Source of the DNA: Gammaproteobacteria bacterium
GTDB lineage: Bacteria; Pseudomonadota; Gammaproteobacteria; Thiohalospirales; Thiohalospiraceae
Length of the DNA stretch: 47,729 bases
Assembly (NCBI GenBank): GCA_024277575.1
Contig: JAJRUX010000214.1
Span: forward strand, 1 to 47,729
Direction: 5' to 3'
Below the pieces are notes generated by a model. The model did no database searches. It was given only the letters and a program-made list of their open reading frames with translations, and had not been told where the DNA came from. Positions 1 through 10,184 of the stretch are shown one piece after another (the first letter of the stretch is position 1; each line of letters opens with the position of its first letter). The position numbers and the translations under genes were made by a program.

Positions 1-1
1 C

Positions 2-334
2 AATCTCGACCGATACGGTGACCAGTTCGCCCGGCGTATTCTGGCGGAACAGGAGTGGGCGGCCTTCCGGGCTAGCAACCGCCGTGCACATTTTCTGGCC
101 AAACGTTTTGCTGCCAAGGAGGCCGCGGTCAAGGCGATGGGAACCGGATTCCGCAACGGCATTACCCTGAAACAGATTGCCATCACTCATGAGCAGGATG
201 GCCGCCCGCTGCTTGTCTTCAGTGAACAGGCGCAGGAGTTTATCACCCGTAGTGGAATAAAATCGGCCCACCTCAGCTTGTCTGACGAGGAAGAGTATGC
301 ACTGGCGTTTGTTACCCTGCAGTGTAAAAATTGA
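2..334 (+). CDS. acpS: holo-[acyl-carrier-protein] synthase, 5'-truncated by window edge
   Basis: Frame-2 translation NLDRYGDQFARRILAEQEW...FLAKRFAAKEAAVKAMGTGFRNGI...HLSLSDEEEYALAFV matches the AcpS signature (AKRFAAKEA, GTGFR, SxSDExxYAxAFV). Confidence 0.93.
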   Translation, partial: NLDRYGDQFARRILAEQEWAAFRASNRRAHFLAKRFAAKEAAVKAMGTGFRNGITLKQIAITHEQDGRPLLVFSEQAQEFITRSGIKSAHLSLSDEEEYALAFVTLQCKN

Positions 335-353
335 ATATCAAACTGGAACTATC

Positions 354-983
354 ATGGAAATAACAAGCAGATTTTTTATCATTTTTTTTCTGGTGCTGAC
401 AGCAACTGTTGTCGAGGCAAAAACAGCGCGTGAACATCTTGACGCCTTTTACAACAAAATAAAAACTATGCAGGCCGGATTTATCCAGACCCGGTTTGAT
501 GAAAATGGCAAACCCCTGCAAACCAGTGAGGGGATATTTGCCCTGCAGCGCCCGGGAAAATTTCGTTTCGAATATACCAAACCCTACAAACAGCTCTATG
601 TGGCCGATGGTGGAAAAATATGGAACTATGATCCCGATCTGGAGCAGGTTATTGTCAAGTCAATCGACAGCGCTCTTGGTGATACTCCTGCTCTGCTGCT
701 TAGCGGCAAACGCCCGCTAGAGAATGATTTTGTTATTCAGTCGCTGAAACGTGACAAGTCAGATCTGCAATGGCTGGAACTGCTCCCCAAAAAGAAGGAG
801 AGTAGTTTCAAAAGTGTTCGGCTGGGCTTTAGTGACAAGGGGCTGCGCCTGATGGAGGTGGTTGACATACTCGGGCAGACCACCCGCCTGCAGTTTCGTA
901 ATGTGAAGGTTAATACCCGGCTTGCCCCCGAACTGTTTAGCTTCACCGCGCCCAAAGGGGTGGATGTTATTGATGGCCAATAG
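354..983 (+). CDS. lolA: outer-membrane lipoprotein carrier protein LolA
   Basis: Signal peptide, then TMQAGFIQTRFDENGKPLQTSEGIFALQRPGKFRFEYTKPYKQLYVADGGKIWNYDPDLEQV, typical LolA. ATG at 354 preferred over the upstream ORF start at 297. Confidence 0.93.
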   Translation: MEITSRFFIIFFLVLTATVVEAKTAREHLDAFYNKIKTMQAGFIQTRFDENGKPLQTSEGIFALQRPGKFRFEYTKPYKQLYVADGGKIWNYDPDLEQVIVKSIDSALGDTPALLLSGKRPLENDFVIQSLKRDKSDLQWLELLPKKKESSFKSVRLGFSDKGLRLMEVVDILGQTTRLQFRNVKVNTRLAPELFSFTAPKGVDVIDGQ

Positions 984-1024
984 CGTTGCTGACTGATCGT
1001 TGGTGATGTACTCATGAGTCCCGA

Positions 1025-2356
1025 ATGAACTCTGGCGAACTGTTTCCGCAGCACGAGCCGAATCAGGCCGATCAGCCACTGGCGGATCGTATGCGTCCCC
1101 GCTCGCTGGATGAGTTTTGTGGCCAGTCCCATCTGCTGGGTAACGGTAAACCCCTGCGCCAGGCAATTGAGGCGGATCGCCTCCACTCAATGATCTTCTG
1201 GGGGCCACCCGGAACCGGAAAAACCACGCTGGCGCGGATGATTGCCCACCATGCCCAAGCGCAGTTCCTGAGCATCTCTGCTGTGCTCTCCGGGGTGAAG
1301 GATATTCGTGCTGCCATTCAGCAGGCCAAACAGGTGCGTGAAATTTCCGCGCAGGGAACTATCCTGTTTGTAGATGAAGTACACCGCTTCAATAAATCCC
1401 AGCAGGATGCCTTTCTCCCTTTCGTGGAGGATGGCACCGTCACCTTTATTGGTGCGACCACCGAAAACCCCTCTTTTGAACTTAACAATGCCCTGCTGTC
1501 ACGGGCGCGGGTCTATGTACTCAAATCACTGCACACGGAAGAGCTGCGTGAGATTGTCGACAATGCACTGGAAGATGATGTGCGCGGGTTGGGCAGCCGG
1601 AATCTGCATTGCGCTCCGGAGCTGCGTGACACGCTGGCGAAGGCCGCTGATGGTGATGCGCGGCGCGTCCTGAATCTGTTGGAGATCTGTGCCGATCTGA
1701 GTGAAAACGGCACCATCAGCGCAGAGAGTGTTCAAGAGGTGATCAGCGGTGGCGTGCGCCGTTTTGACAAGGGTGGCGAAGCCTTTTATGACCAGATCTC
1801 CGCACTGCATAAATCGGTGCGCGGCTCATCCCCTGATGCTGCCCTGTACTGGTTTGTCCGGATGCTGGATGGTGGTTGCGATCCCCTTTATATCGCCCGG
1901 CGTGTGGTGCGCATGGCGAGTGAAGATATCGGCAATGCCGATCCGCGCGGACTGCAGTTGGCTCTCAACGCCTGGGATGTGCAACAGCGGTTGGGCAGCC
2001 CCGAAGGCGAACTGACCATCGCCCAGGCCATCATCTACCTTGCCTGTGCTCCCAAAAGCAATGCTGTCTATACCGCCTTTAACGAAGCCATGAGCGATGT
2101 CCGGCAGCACAGATCCCATGAAGTACCGATTCACCTGCGTAATGCGCCCACCCCGTTGATGAAGGAGCTGGGTTATGGGAAAAAATATCGTTATGCCCAT
2201 GATGAACCAGAGGGTTATGCGGCAGGGGAAAACTACTTTCCCGATGAGATGGGGCCACGAAACTACTATCGTCCGGTGACACGTGGTCTGGAGTTGAAAA
2301 TTGCAGACAAACTGAAACATTTGCGCGAGTTGGACAAGGCGAATTTCAGCAGTTGA
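1025..2356 (+). CDS. rarA: replication-associated recombination protein A (AAA+ ATPase, RarA/MgsA)
   Basis: Walker [48 protein letters not shown]; MgsA-type C-terminus. Confidence 0.95.
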   Translation: MNSGELFPQHEPNQADQPLADRMRPRSLDEFCGQSHLLGNGKPLRQAIEADRLHSMIFWGPPGTGKTTLARMIAHHAQAQFLSISAVLSGVKDIRAAIQQAKQVREISAQGTILFVDEVHRFNKSQQDAFLPFVEDGTVTFIGATTENPSFELNNALLSRARVYVLKSLHTEELREIVDNALEDDVRGLGSRNLHCAPELRDTLAKAADGDARRVLNLLEICADLSENGTISAESVQEVISGGVRRFDKGGEAFYDQISALHKSVRGSSPDAALYWFVRMLDGGCDPLYIARRVVRMASEDIGNADPRGLQLALNAWDVQQRLGSPEGELTIAQAIIYLACAPKSNAVYTAFNEAMSDVRQHRSHEVPIHLRNAPTPLMKELGYGKKYRYAHDEPEGYAAGENYFPDEMGPRNYYRPVTRGLELKIADKLKHLRELDKANFSS

Positions 2357-2396
2357 GCTTTTGGGTTGCTTCCATCCTGAATTTTTCCCCGCGGGA

Positions 2397-2420
2397 AAAG
2401 GGGGCATTCCCCTTTCTTTA
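2397..2420 (+). terminator. putative rho-independent terminator downstream of rarA
   Basis: AAAGGGG-GCATT-CCCCTTT hairpin followed by a T-rich stretch (CTTTA). Confidence 0.5.
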
Positions 2421-2648
2421 ATCTGCAAGGCGTAGTGAATTTCAGGTCAAAACAACCTGTGGAGCTTTATGGGAAATTTGCTCACGCCATGTCACTTTTT
2501 GAGAAAAGCAAGACGCTGCAATGTTATGGTGTCAACACGAGTTGTTTGCTGATTAATAGCTGGAAAAACGGCTGTTCGGCGCATACAATCAACCCTTTGA
2601 ACTGATAGCCGTTCAAATCGGGAATACGAAAGCGGGGAGCACAAACTA

Positions 2649-3023
2649 TTGATTCAGACCATAGCCATAGCGGGTGGTGGGGCCGTTGGTGCTCTGTTGC
2701 GCTTTTGGGTGTCCACCTGGGTTTACGCCCGGCTGGGCAGGGAGTTTCCGTGGGGAACGCTGGCGGTCAACGTGGCGGGCTCGCTGTTGATGGGTCTGTT
2801 GTATATTTTGTTGATAGAGCGTTTGAGCCTTCCTCCGGTCTGGCGTGCTGCGCTGTTGGTGGGGTTGCTGGGCGCATTCACTACCTTCTCCACCTTCTCT
2901 ATCGAAACCCTCAACCTGATTGAAGATGGGGCGCTGCTCAAGGCGCTGATGAATATTCTGCTCAGCGTAACGCTGTGTCTATTTGGCGCATGGCTGGGTG
3001 TACTGCTTGGGAGAACAATATGA
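2649..3023 (+). CDS. crcB: fluoride exporter CrcB/Fluc (TTG start)
   Basis: IAGGGAVGALLRFWVSTWVYARLGREFPWGTLAVNVAGSLLMGLLY...GLLGAFTTFSTFSIETL is diagnostic for CrcB/Fluc. Confidence 0.95.
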   Translation: MIQTIAIAGGGAVGALLRFWVSTWVYARLGREFPWGTLAVNVAGSLLMGLLYILLIERLSLPPVWRAALLVGLLGAFTTFSTFSIETLNLIEDGALLKALMNILLSVTLCLFGAWLGVLLGRTI

Positions 3024-3325
3024 AAGGTCGGGAACTGACTATGGTGCGCATCTACCTGCTGGAAGGTGAGGTGCAACTCAACAACCTGCTCAAACGTCTG
3101 CATGACTGGGAAAAATTGCGTGGGCTGACCGTGTTTCGCGGTATCAGTGGTTTTGGTAGTAATGGTGAAATCCACAGCGCCAAGCTGATCGATCTGGCCA
3201 TGGAGTTGCCCATTGTGGTGGAGTTTTTTGATGAAAACAAAAAAGTGCAGGCGATTCTCGAGCACCTGGAAGATGACATCAAACCGGGTCATGTGGCGTG
3301 GTGGCCGGTGCAGATAAACGAGTAG
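3020..3325 (+). CDS. DUF190 domain protein
   Basis: Overlaps the crcB stop by ATGA. KGRELTMVRIYLLEGE...LTVFRGISGFGSNGEIHSAKLIDLAMELPIVVEFFDE is typical DUF190. Confidence 0.88.
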   Translation: MKGRELTMVRIYLLEGEVQLNNLLKRLHDWEKLRGLTVFRGISGFGSNGEIHSAKLIDLAMELPIVVEFFDENKKVQAILEHLEDDIKPGHVAWWPVQINE

Positions 3326-3334
3326 TCAAGAGAA

Positions 3335-3741
3335 GTGAAAAAAGCAATTCTGGAGATCTATGCGCTGGCCGTCTGTTTTGCAGCCATCACCTGTTTTGTT
3401 ATTGCTGCAGGAGTGGGTTTATATGCCTTGATTGGAACAGTAAATCCCGAGTTTACCCTTGAGTCATGGCAGTATGATCGTCACCAGAGTAATGAGGCTT
3501 TTGGTCGAGTGCTCCTCCACCCATCCCGTTTGAGGGAAAAGGAGAGAAAAGAGTGCGTCCGCCCGAGCAGGAGTTGGCCCGGCAGCGCAATGAAAGCTAT
3601 CAGCTTGTCATTCGCGCAGAACAGCGCAATAGGATGCAGACTTTGGTGCAAGTTATGATCATCCTGTTCATCGATATTGTGGTCTTCATGATTCATTGGC
3701 GTATTGCCAGGAAAGAACGCCTGGAAGAAAACAGCGCCTGA
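3335..3741 (+). pseudogene. small two-TM hypothetical protein, frameshifted at 3499-3502 (ORFs 3335..3658 and 3553..3741 are its two halves)
   Basis: Frame 2: MKKAILEIYALAVCFAAITCFVIAAGVGLYALIGTVNPEFTLESWQYDRHQSNEAF; frame 1 continues WSSAPPPIPFEGKGEKRVRPPEQELARQRNESYQLVIRAEQRNRMQTLVQVMIILFIDIVVFMIHWRIARK. One extra T in the TTTT run joins both halves. Confidence 0.7.
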
Positions 3742-5043
<1,302 letters not shown>

Positions 5044-5094
5044 CACATATGCTGTTTGTGGCATTATTGTTGATGGAAACACTGGCGCTTGCGG

Positions 5095-6123
5095 TTAATC
5101 CAGCGTCATGGCTTTGAAAAAATTCCATACCTCACTCGTCATTTCAATATCATGATTCTGTTTTCCGAAATATTGCTCAAACAACCAGGAGTACTGTTCC
5201 TGAATGCTTGGGGCGGAGTGTCCACCGCCGTTTATTTTGTACAGCACAACTTCCGTCCCCTCGATGCCATTTGAATAGCGGTAGCGGGTTACTGTGCTAT
5301 TGTCCTGTTTATTGATATCAGGAAAATCATAGACAACCGGTGTGGGGTTTGTTTGGTTGACGGTTGTCCATATATTTACGGAGTCTTCTGTTGAGTAAAC
5401 AGTTCCATGGTCGGGTTTGGGCGGATTGGAGAGTACTCCCCCGTGGTATGGAAGGTGGTTGTCGTCGGTGCCGTTCATAAACAGTATGGAGATCGGTTTG
5501 ACGGGTTGGGCGCATTTTGAGTCGTCCGGCATTGCGGCTGCAACGGCTGCGACCGCTGCGATTTTGTCAGATAATTCTATGGCCATTCTCAGGGCCATCA
5601 GCCCTCCATTGGATGTTCCAGAGACATATATTCTGCTCCTGTCGATGCGGTATTTTGATTGGATATCATCAATCAAGGTGGAGATGAATTTTACATCGTC
5701 TGCAATCGAGCTTACGGTTGAATTTGCTAGGCAGTCATTCCATGTGGGCTTTCCATATTTTCCATTCAAACCTTCGGGATAGACAACAATACACTTTTCC
5801 CTATCAGCCAGGTTCATCCATAGTTTGTACGGAGTTTTATGCCCGCTCTCTCCCGTCTCATCTTCTATGTAGATTCCGCCACCGTGCAGTTCGAAGATTA
5901 ATGGATGTGGGGTATGTTCCAATCCATGCGGCAGGTAAATGGCATATCTTCTTGTTTGACCATCAACCTGTATGGTTCGGGTTGACAGACCGTAGTTTGC
6001 GGTTGGGGTGATCTCAACGGACCCCTGACAACCGGCAATAAAAACGGTGACAAGAGCAGCTGTCCACAGCTGGAAAAACAGGTGATTCTCTTTTCTGGAA
6101 ATACTCTGTTTTGTTGCAATCAC
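5095..6123 (-). CDS. secreted or lipoprotein PHB-depolymerase-family alpha/beta-hydrolase (LpqC-like esterase)
   Basis: Lipobox-like FIAGC; LPHGLEHTPHPLIFELHG; nucleophile elbow SGTSNGGLMALRMA; C-terminal GGGHSAP with the catalytic-His context. Confidence 0.8.
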   Translation of the reverse strand: MIATKQSISRKENHLFFQLWTAALVTVFIAGCQGSVEITPTANYGLSTRTIQVDGQTRRYAIYLPHGLEHTPHPLIFELHGGGIYIEDETGESGHKTPYKLWMNLADREKCIVVYPEGLNGKYGKPTWNDCLANSTVSSIADDVKFISTLIDDIQSKYRIDRSRIYVSGTSNGGLMALRMAIELSDKIAAVAAVAAAMPDDSKCAQPVKPISILFMNGTDDNHLPYHGGVLSNPPKPDHGTVYSTEDSVNIWTTVNQTNPTPVVYDFPDINKQDNSTVTRYRYSNGIEGTEVVLYKINGGGHSAPSIQEQYSWLFEQYFGKQNHDIEMTSEVWNFFKAMTLD

Positions 6124-6777
6124 TGCATTTCTGTTCCATGTTTTCCGGTAAGGGGAACAAATACCACGCCAACTATATCACGGGTCTGGTTGGTGCTGTC
6201 TTTTCCTTTCTCCAGTATGACCAGCGTCTGGGACATGGGGGACTGGGCAACGGGGATTACCAGCCGTCCGCCCGGTTTGAGTTGTTTTATCAGGGGTGGT
6301 GGAGGCAGCCGCGACGATGATGCCTTCGAAGGGTGCATGTTCCGGCCAGCCGTAATAATCATCACTTGCGCGGATTTCCACGTTGCAGTGTTCCAGCCTG
6401 CGCAACCGGGCGCTGGCCCGGCAAGCAAGTTTGTCAGCAATTTCGATACCGTACACCTGTTTCACCAGCCGCGACAGGATAGCGGCCTGATAGCCCGAGC
6501 CGGTGCCTATATCCAGGACTACATCGGTCTCTTTTGACTGAAGCAGATCGATCATCAGCGCCACGATATAGGGTTGGGAGATGGTCTGTCCGTGGCCGAT
6601 AGGCAAGGGGCGGTTATCGTAGACATGGTTTTTGTGATCACGCGCGATAAATTCATCACGCGGAACGCTACGGATTGCCTCTATAACCCTCGGGCCGATA
6701 ACGGCTTTGCCGATTTCATGACGGCTGTACTCAATGTCTGCTTCAATTGCCCGGATCATCCCTTCCAGTTCATTCAA
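6120..6777 (-). pseudogene. pcm: protein-L-isoaspartate O-methyltransferase, frameshifted near 6293-6296
   Basis: Frame A (6178..6777): RDEFIARDHKNHVYDNRPLPIGHGQTISQPYIVALMIDLL...VLDIGTGSGYQAAILSRLVKQVYGIE...FEGIIVAAAS. The C-terminal PPLIKQLKPGGRLVIPVAQSPMSQTLVILEK...VVFVPLTGKHGTEMQ is in another frame (6120..6440). Confidence 0.85.
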
Positions 6778-6780
6778 GAT

Positions 6781-7089
6781 TTACCTCCGCTCTTTGTTTG
6801 CCAGTTCGTCAAGGGGTTCATCCCACTCTTCCTGGTTTATTTCAGTATCGGCAAACAGGGTTTCGGTGCTGTCAATTTCGTCGTAAGGTCCCGACCAGTT
6901 TTCCGGTTCGGCGGTAGGCTCGATCTCCAGCTGATTCCAGTCGTCCAGATCGATCTCTTCCAGGCTTCCATCAAAATACTGGAGCATGACTGTTCCTGCA
7001 TCATCGTCTGTTGCCACCACAACGAACTCTTGTCCCTTGTCGAGATGGCGATACCACTGGTCGATGACCGGTTCCGGTTTTGTCTCCAT
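6781..7089 (-). CDS. small acidic conserved protein, DUF6763-like
   Basis: METKPEPVIDQWYRHLDKGQEFVVVATDDDAGTVMLQYFDGSLEEIDLDDWNQLEIEP. Family name from recall; precedes pcm on the same strand. Confidence 0.6.
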   Translation of the reverse strand: METKPEPVIDQWYRHLDKGQEFVVVATDDDAGTVMLQYFDGSLEEIDLDDWNQLEIEPTAEPENWSGPYDEIDSTETLFADTEINQEEWDEPLDELANKERR

Positions 7090-7197
7090 TTTTCCCTCCC
7101 GGTATCCTGAAATTTTTTTGGTATTTGCTATCTTTAAAGTATATGCGTTATCGGCGATCTGTCATCTACAAATTCATATGGGCAGAGGATTGAAAAA

Positions 7198-7443
7198 ATG
7201 AACAGCAGTGCACAGATACGGCAGGTTGGCGCCCCGGACCCCGAGCTGAGAAATTCACCGGTTGCGGATGAGGCGAGTGACGAATTCGAGGTGCTCAAAC
7301 AGGAGCTGCCCGGAGATCCGTTCTGTTACTTCAACAACCGCAGTTATCCCCACAACAGCTATGTATGCAGCGGGGAGACGCTGTTGCGTTGTGACTACGG
7401 TATCTGGGTGCGGCAAGGGGGGTGCGACCCGGATAATCCCTGA
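7198..7443 (+). CDS. 81-aa small protein with four Cys, no signal peptide (weak DUF1496-like pattern)
   Basis: MNSSAQIRQVGAPDPELRNSPVADEASDEFEVLKQELPGDPFCYFNNRSYPHNSYVCSGETLLRCDYGIWVRQGGCDPDNP. Its stop overlaps the start of the next gene at 7443. Confidence 0.6.
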   Translation: MNSSAQIRQVGAPDPELRNSPVADEASDEFEVLKQELPGDPFCYFNNRSYPHNSYVCSGETLLRCDYGIWVRQGGCDPDNP

Positions 7444-8297
7444 TGCGAAATACCATGAAAATATTGAAGCCGGTTGGTCAGGCCGGGCGGAACACTAGGG
7501 TGGTAATGGGTTCTGACCGGATTCCACTCTGGTATGAGCACAAGGGAGAGGGGGTTCTTTTTGCCACGGCCCTTCATTCCGGTCATCTGCTGCGGCCGGA
7601 GTTGCTCGGGCAGACGGCGCTGGATGAGGAGAGCCGCTTGCGTGAGGAGGATCCCTATACCGATCAGTGGGCCAGGGTTGCGCCCAACTGGATGATACCC
7701 GCACGTTCGCGTTTCGAGGTTGATCTGAATCGTGACAGGGGTGAGGCTGTCTATCTGCAGCCGGAGGATGCCTGGAACCTGAAGGTCTGGAAAAACACCC
7801 CCACCAACGCAATGATTGAACACTCGCTGGCCGAATATGATGCGTTTTACCAGGAGCTTGAGGAGTTTCTGACCGGCATGGTGCAGCGTTACGGTCGCTT
7901 TGTGGTGTATGACCTGCACGCCTATAACCACCGGAGAGAGGGACCTGACAGGCCACCCTCCAATCCCGCCACCCATCCTGATATCAATCTTGGAACCGGC
8001 ACCATGGATCGCCGGCGTTGGGCGCCCGTGGTGGAGCGTTTTCTGCATGACATGCGGGAGTATGATTTTCCCGATCGCCGCCTTACTGTTGGCGAAAATA
8101 TTGTATTCAGGGGGCGGTATTTTCCACACTGGGTTCACACACGTTTCCCCGAAACCGGCTGCGCACTGGCCATCGAGGTGAAGAAGTTTTACATGGATGA
8201 GTGGACCGGAAAGGCAGATCCGTCCCTGGTCAGGGCGGTACAGGATGCAATCGCCTACACGGTTCCCGGCGTGGTTGAGGAGCTGAAAAAGCTGTGA
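7443..8297 (+). CDS. N-formylglutamate amidohydrolase family protein
   Basis: GVLFATALHSGHLLRPEL, FVVYDLHAYNHRREGPD, DINLGTG, ENIVFRGRYFPHWVHTRFPETGCALAIEVKKFYMDEWTG, FGase-like fold signatures. Confidence 0.85.
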   Translation: MRNTMKILKPVGQAGRNTRVVMGSDRIPLWYEHKGEGVLFATALHSGHLLRPELLGQTALDEESRLREEDPYTDQWARVAPNWMIPARSRFEVDLNRDRGEAVYLQPEDAWNLKVWKNTPTNAMIEHSLAEYDAFYQELEEFLTGMVQRYGRFVVYDLHAYNHRREGPDRPPSNPATHPDINLGTGTMDRRRWAPVVERFLHDMREYDFPDRRLTVGENIVFRGRYFPHWVHTRFPETGCALAIEVKKFYMDEWTGKADPSLVRAVQDAIAYTVPGVVEELKKL

Positions 8298-10180
8298 GCA
8301 GGGAACCGCCGGATCCGTTTCTGGCCGGTGATAAAAGGTTTATCGCCTCCATTACCAAATCACTGCGGGAAAACAGCTGGGTGCGCCGCAAGCTGCCGGG
8401 GTGGGGGCGGCTGCACATCGATCGCCGTCTCCCTTTTGTCTGTGTCTATCGGCGGCCACCCGGGCGCGCTGATCCCGGCACCAAATCCCTGTTGCTGGGC
8501 GAGGCATCCTATCTGCTCGCATCCGGAGAGCCGGATCAGCACGGGCGGCTGACCGTGCTTGTGAAGGAGATTGCCCGTGTTCAGAGAGCCGCCTTTGACG
8601 CCTTTCTGATTCTGGAGATCTGGGCGGAAGAGACATCAGCGGAGCCGCCGGCCTTCCGCATTGTTGCGCCGGTTCGGGATGCTCCGCTGATGCTGCTGGA
8701 GTCGATGGAGAACAGCCTGCTCGGCGTGCGTATTAACGAAACTGAACTGCGGGTTACCGTTGACTACCGGCAGCAGTGCGCGCCGCCAGGGCTGCCTCCC
8801 CTGCACTGTCCCGATGATGCGGGAGAGGTTGAGTGTCTGCTGCTTGGCCTCGGAGTTCCGCCTCTCTACCGGGACGCATCCACCGGTACGCTTTTCCCCT
8901 TTGAGCTGGAGCAGTTCCGGCAGAAACTGGGCCGGGCGCTGAAAAAAACCTTCTACACTTTTTCGCACCAATACACCCGCCACCGGCCCGTTCACTACCA
9001 TGAGCTGGGGCGTCATGCCATGACCCCGGTGGTGCAGGAAGCCGATATCGCGCTGGCTGAAATCAGCCGTGATTTCGATATTCTGCTGCATGTTACGCCG
9101 GTGAATGTGGCGGCTGCCTGGAGCGAGTTCAGCAAGGGGCGGTTTGCACGCTCACCGGAGTTTCACTACCGGCCCAGGCCGTTGCAGCCGGCGCGCCTGA
9201 AACGGCGCCTGTATGAGATTCCACTGGAGCGGATCGAAGACCCGACGCTGGCAACCCTTTTTGCCGCCAAGCGTGAAGAGCTGGATCGGCAGATTACCCT
9301 TATCTCCGATCGTGGCACGCGGCGCTTTCTTTATGGCAGTCAGCAAATCTATGGTGAGGTGGATGAGCAGCTGCTGCACCAGGCACGCCAGCTTCTGCAG
9401 CAGCTGCCACCCCGGCAAGCGAGGCAAGAGGATGAACCGGTGCTGGATGCGGCGGCGTTTGCCGTTCACGCCCGCCGGGAGCTGGAGCGGTATCGGCAGC
9501 AGAACCCGGACTTTTCCGCCCGGCTGGAGGTACGTGAAGATATCTCGGGGCTGATGGTATCCAGAGGCAATCTGTTGATTGGTGTGGATGCCAGGGTGCC
9601 CGAAGGCCGGGTGGCAGCTGCGCTTGCCCATGAGGTTGGTACCCATGTTCTGACCTGGCACAACGGCGGCCACCAGCCTTTCCGGCAGTTGCAGGTGGGG
9701 TTGGCCGGATATGAGGCGCTGCAGGAGGGGCTTGCCGTACTCTCCGAGTATCTGGTGGGTGGTCTGGACAGCAACCGGCTGCGCTTGCTGGCGTGCCGGG
9801 TTGTCGCTGTGCACTATCTGAGTGGCGGCGCGGATTTTGTGGAAACCTTTCGTGAACTGAAAGAGAGTTACGGATTTGCGGAATATACCGCCTTCCTTGT
9901 CACCATGCGGGTTTTCCGCGGCGGCGGTTTTACCAAGGATGCGATCTACCTGCGCGGCCTGCTGGAACTGCTGGACTACCTTGGGAACGATGGTGAAATC
10001 GAGCTGCTGCTGCTTGGCAAGATTGCGATGGATCACCTGCCCCTTGTCAGGGAGCTGCAGTGGCGCCGGGTTCTTGAGTCTGCACTGTTGCGCCCCCATT
10101 ATCTGGAGATGGATGGGGCGAAGGAACGGCTGGCCCGCCTGCGCCGGCAGCCTTCGCTGCTGGCGCTGACAGAGGAGTGA
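8294..10180 (+). CDS. DUF1704 / 'flavohemoglobin expression-modulating QEGLA motif' zincin-like metallopeptidase
   Basis: HEVGTHVLTWHNGGHQPFRQLQVGLAGYEALQEGLAVLSEYLVGG contains HExxxH and QEGLA motifs. GTGA overlap with the upstream gene. Confidence 0.92.
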   Translation: MSREPPDPFLAGDKRFIASITKSLRENSWVRRKLPGWGRLHIDRRLPFVCVYRRPPGRADPGTKSLLLGEASYLLASGEPDQHGRLTVLVKEIARVQRAAFDAFLILEIWAEETSAEPPAFRIVAPVRDAPLMLLESMENSLLGVRINETELRVTVDYRQQCAPPGLPPLHCPDDAGEVECLLLGLGVPPLYRDASTGTLFPFELEQFRQKLGRALKKTFYTFSHQYTRHRPVHYHELGRHAMTPVVQEADIALAEISRDFDILLHVTPVNVAAAWSEFSKGRFARSPEFHYRPRPLQPARLKRRLYEIPLERIEDPTLATLFAAKREELDRQITLISDRGTRRFLYGSQQIYGEVDEQLLHQARQLLQQLPPRQARQEDEPVLDAAAFAVHARRELERYRQQNPDFSARLEVREDISGLMVSRGNLLIGVDARVPEGRVAAALAHEVGTHVLTWHNGGHQPFRQLQVGLAGYEALQEGLAVLSEYLVGGLDSNRLRLLACRVVAVHYLSGGADFVETFRELKESYGFAEYTAFLVTMRVFRGGGFTKDAIYLRGLLELLDYLGNDGEIELLLLGKIAMDHLPLVRELQWRRVLESALLRPHYLEMDGAKERLARLRRQPSLLALTEE

Positions 10181-10184
10181 AAAG

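Noticed and set aside
2421-2648. Fluoride riboswitch upstream of crcB
   Set aside because: No match by eye to the conserved crcB-motif pseudoknot core; only a superficial CTGATAGCC similarity.
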